From positions 1-5,762 of the forward strand of contig JAAUPT010000135.1 in NCBI GenBank assembly GCA_012032965.1: a stretch of DNA of 5,762 bases. Direction: 5' to 3'. A program made the translations under genes and the position numbers. Shown one piece after another: positions 4,965 through 5,762 of this stretch. Numbering within the stretch: the stretch's first letter is position 1; each line of letters begins with the position of its first letter. The notes beneath the pieces are model-generated. The model made no database searches and had not been told where the DNA came from. It saw only the letters and a list, made by a program, of their open reading frames with translations. This stretch comes from Nitrospira sp. Its GTDB lineage: Bacteria > Nitrospirota > Nitrospiria > Nitrospirales > Nitrospiraceae.

Positions 4965-5102
4965 TTACCAGATGCCAAAACCCATGAGTACCATACCTAT
5001 CGCCAACCATCCGAGTACTCCGACGGAGATGATCGCTTCGAGTGTGATGCGGGAATCGGAAGGGTGGGGATTCGGCTTTGAATCAGAATCAGCGGGTTTC
5101 AT
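4965..5102 (-). CDS. probable small single-pass membrane protein (45 residues)
   Basis: The frame starts at ATG 5102 and ends in TAA at 4967-4965. The first 18 residues are polar and proline-rich (DSDSKPNPHPSDSR). Residues 19-45 are a continuous hydrophobic helix with IISVGVLGWLAIGMVLMGFGIW, ending at the stop, so the protein would be an inner-membrane anchor with almost no residues beyond the helix. Codon choice in the hydrophobic part (ATC ATC TCC GTC) resembles the neighbouring genes. Against it, no good ribosome binding site precedes the ATG. An in-frame TTG at 5156 would add 18 residues, also without a clear site. It lies between miaB and the lipoprotein gene on the same strand. Function unknown. 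Confidence 0.42.
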   Translation of the reverse strand: MKPADSDSKPNPHPSDSRITLEAIISVGVLGWLAIGMVLMGFGIW

Positions 5103-5201
5103 GACGAGCGGCGAAGTCCAAGGTTGCCAAAACGATAGACGCTCAAGATACAGCAAGGTCCGTGCCGTTATAGACGCTGAACGGAATCATTATTCAGTTG
5201 T

Positions 5202-5241
5202 CCGACCGTGAAGCGATTCGTGTCATGAGCGACAAGGTCGG
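5202..5241 (+). repeat. compact three-way-junction-like inverted repeat
   Basis: An outer 6-bp stem, CCGACC (5202-5207) with GGTCGG (5236-5241), encloses two short hairpins. One is TGAA/TTCG (5209-5220, including one T-G wobble) closed by the GNRA-type tetraloop GCGA. The other is TGTC/GACA (5221-5234) with a six-base loop. Only one unpaired base lies at each side of the junction. The GNRA loop exists only in the plus-strand RNA. The inner stems are short and chance cannot be excluded. Confidence 0.3.
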
Positions 5242-5493
5242 GAGTTTATAAGCTGGGAATGATTTGGACTGATGATAGGACGCAATTGGTAGAATTATTG
5301 AACTGTTAGATAAAATCATACCTGAGTTCTATGTAAAAAATATTTGGGAGCATCGGTGAGCGAGTCGATGGCACCAAGATCCGAGAGGAGTGGGTATAGC
5401 TGTGACCAGTTAAGGAACTGTCAGAAGGTAGACGGTGGAGGCGTCAGAAAATGTTCAAATCCAACATCGGATGTACAGGATTGTTCTCCAAAG

Positions 5494-5509
5494 TGAGACA
5501 GTTATCTCA
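5494..5509 (-). terminator. weak candidate terminator hairpin after miaB
   Basis: TGAGA and TCTCA pair perfectly around six bases, starting 28 bases past the miaB stop on the minus strand. What follows is only CTTTGG, not a real T-run, so intrinsic termination would be inefficient. The site may equally be an imperfect 16-base palindrome for a DNA-binding protein. Confidence 0.2.
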
Positions 5510-5537
5510 TAAGGAAAACAGCATGAGGCAGTGACAG

Positions 5538-5762
5538 TCATTCTCCATACAGAGTCGCGGCTGAGGCATTGACGATATGTTTCGTTGAGAGAGTGCCTGC
5601 TCTGGGGTCGCCGGTGCTCTTGTCCCAGACCACCGTGATGTTTCCATCTGTTTTCCCCATTCCTTGACTTGATGAGCGGGTCGCATCTCCCTCAACCAGA
5701 ATCTCAAGGCCTTGACCGATATACCGGCGGTTACGTTCCAACGTGATACGGCGCTGAATCTC
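5538..5762 (-). CDS. miaB: 3' end of MiaB-type tRNA methylthiotransferase (TRAM domain), cut by the window edge
   Basis: The last 74 codons of a minus-strand gene enter from the right edge and end in TGA at 5540-5538. MiaB is a radical-SAM enzyme that adds a methylthio group to N6-isopentenyladenosine at position 37 of tRNAs reading codons that begin with U. The visible part is the end of the catalytic region plus the RNA-binding TRAM domain. It contains IQRRITLERNRRYIG, then LEILVEGD, a GKTDGN turn, and the final strand pattern AGTLSTKHIVNASAATLYGE, which fits the TRAM ending (G-x-L, I, A, L-x-G-E). The radical-SAM cysteines and the start lie outside the window. RimO and MtaB relatives also carry TRAM domains, but the RRxxLERNRRYIG and LVEGD wording points to MiaB. 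Confidence 0.82.
   Translation of the reverse strand, partial: EIQRRITLERNRRYIGQGLEILVEGDATRSSSQGMGKTDGNITVVWDKSTGDPRAGTLSTKHIVNASAATLYGE

Larger units (their letters stand above)
5103..5537. other. non-coding stretch between miaB and the small membrane protein gene
   Basis: I find no supportable gene here on either strand, only very short open frames. It contains hairpins at 5177-5197 (CTGAA/TTCAG), 5202-5241, 5407-5420 (CAGTT-AAGG-AACTG) and 5494-5509, and an AT-rich patch at about 5284-5345 that stands out from the GC-richer surroundings. TAGAAT (5290-5295) and TAAAAT (5311-5316) resemble -10 boxes on the plus strand, but neither has a good -35 at the right distance. A small RNA gene is possible but not shown. 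Confidence 0.45.

Noticed and set aside
4900..5211. Plus-strand 103-codon frame across the lipoprotein upstream region
   Set aside because: It has no ribosome binding site or recognisable family, and it covers the hairpins and the more protein-like minus-strand small ORF.
1..5762. CRISPR array, tRNA, rRNA, insertion sequence or prophage remnants
   Set aside because: I see no regularly spaced repeats, no cloverleaf with tRNA signature bases, no transposase-like protein and no terminal inverted repeats with target duplications.

Overview
The window looks like ordinary chromosome from a Gram-negative bacterium of moderate to slightly high GC. Two single-domain PilZ proteins, a lipoprotein, a Sec-type signal peptide and the style of the housekeeping proteins recall Nitrospira (Nitrospirota). 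That assignment rests on resemblance from memory and is tentative. I see no insertion sequence, prophage, CRISPR array, tRNA or rRNA.

Left part (1-1861). Positions 1-349 hold no convincing gene, only a short open stretch at the left edge. Then come three minus-strand genes. In transcription order they are a small secreted coiled-coil protein with a Gly/Tyr/Trp-rich tail (1385-1861) and two PilZ-domain c-di-GMP receptor candidates (812-1171, then 350-712). A gap of 213 bp before the first PilZ gene carries a promoter-like sequence, a nested inverted repeat in the predicted leader, and an eight-G tract.

Middle part (1862-3890). A divergent intergenic region separates the secreted protein from a compact plus-strand DNA-maintenance operon. 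It encodes MutY reduced to its catalytic and Fe-S part (2043-2756), a MutT-type Nudix hydrolase (2767-3171), and a DEDDy 3'-5' exonuclease of the PolB-exonuclease-like family (3168-3890). The exonuclease start overlaps the mutT stop as ATGA. MutY removes adenine opposite 8-oxoguanine and MutT cleans 8-oxo-dGTP from the nucleotide pool, so the first two genes form the GO oxidative-damage system. The exonuclease is a plausible but unproven partner.

Right part (3891-5762). A minus-strand gene converges on the operon with a 4-bp gap and encodes an outer-membrane-type lipoprotein with a basic C-terminal coiled coil (3895-4857). Upstream lie a probable 45-residue single-pass membrane protein (4965-5102) and a non-coding stretch of about 435 bp containing several hairpins and an AT-rich patch. 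The window ends in the 3' end of a MiaB-type tRNA methylthiotransferase gene, which shows the TRAM domain (5538-5762).

No clearly new biological system is visible. The items most worth a second look are the shortened MutY next to MutT and an exonuclease, the structured leader before the PilZ genes, the compact three-way-junction-like element at 5202-5241, and the small membrane protein.
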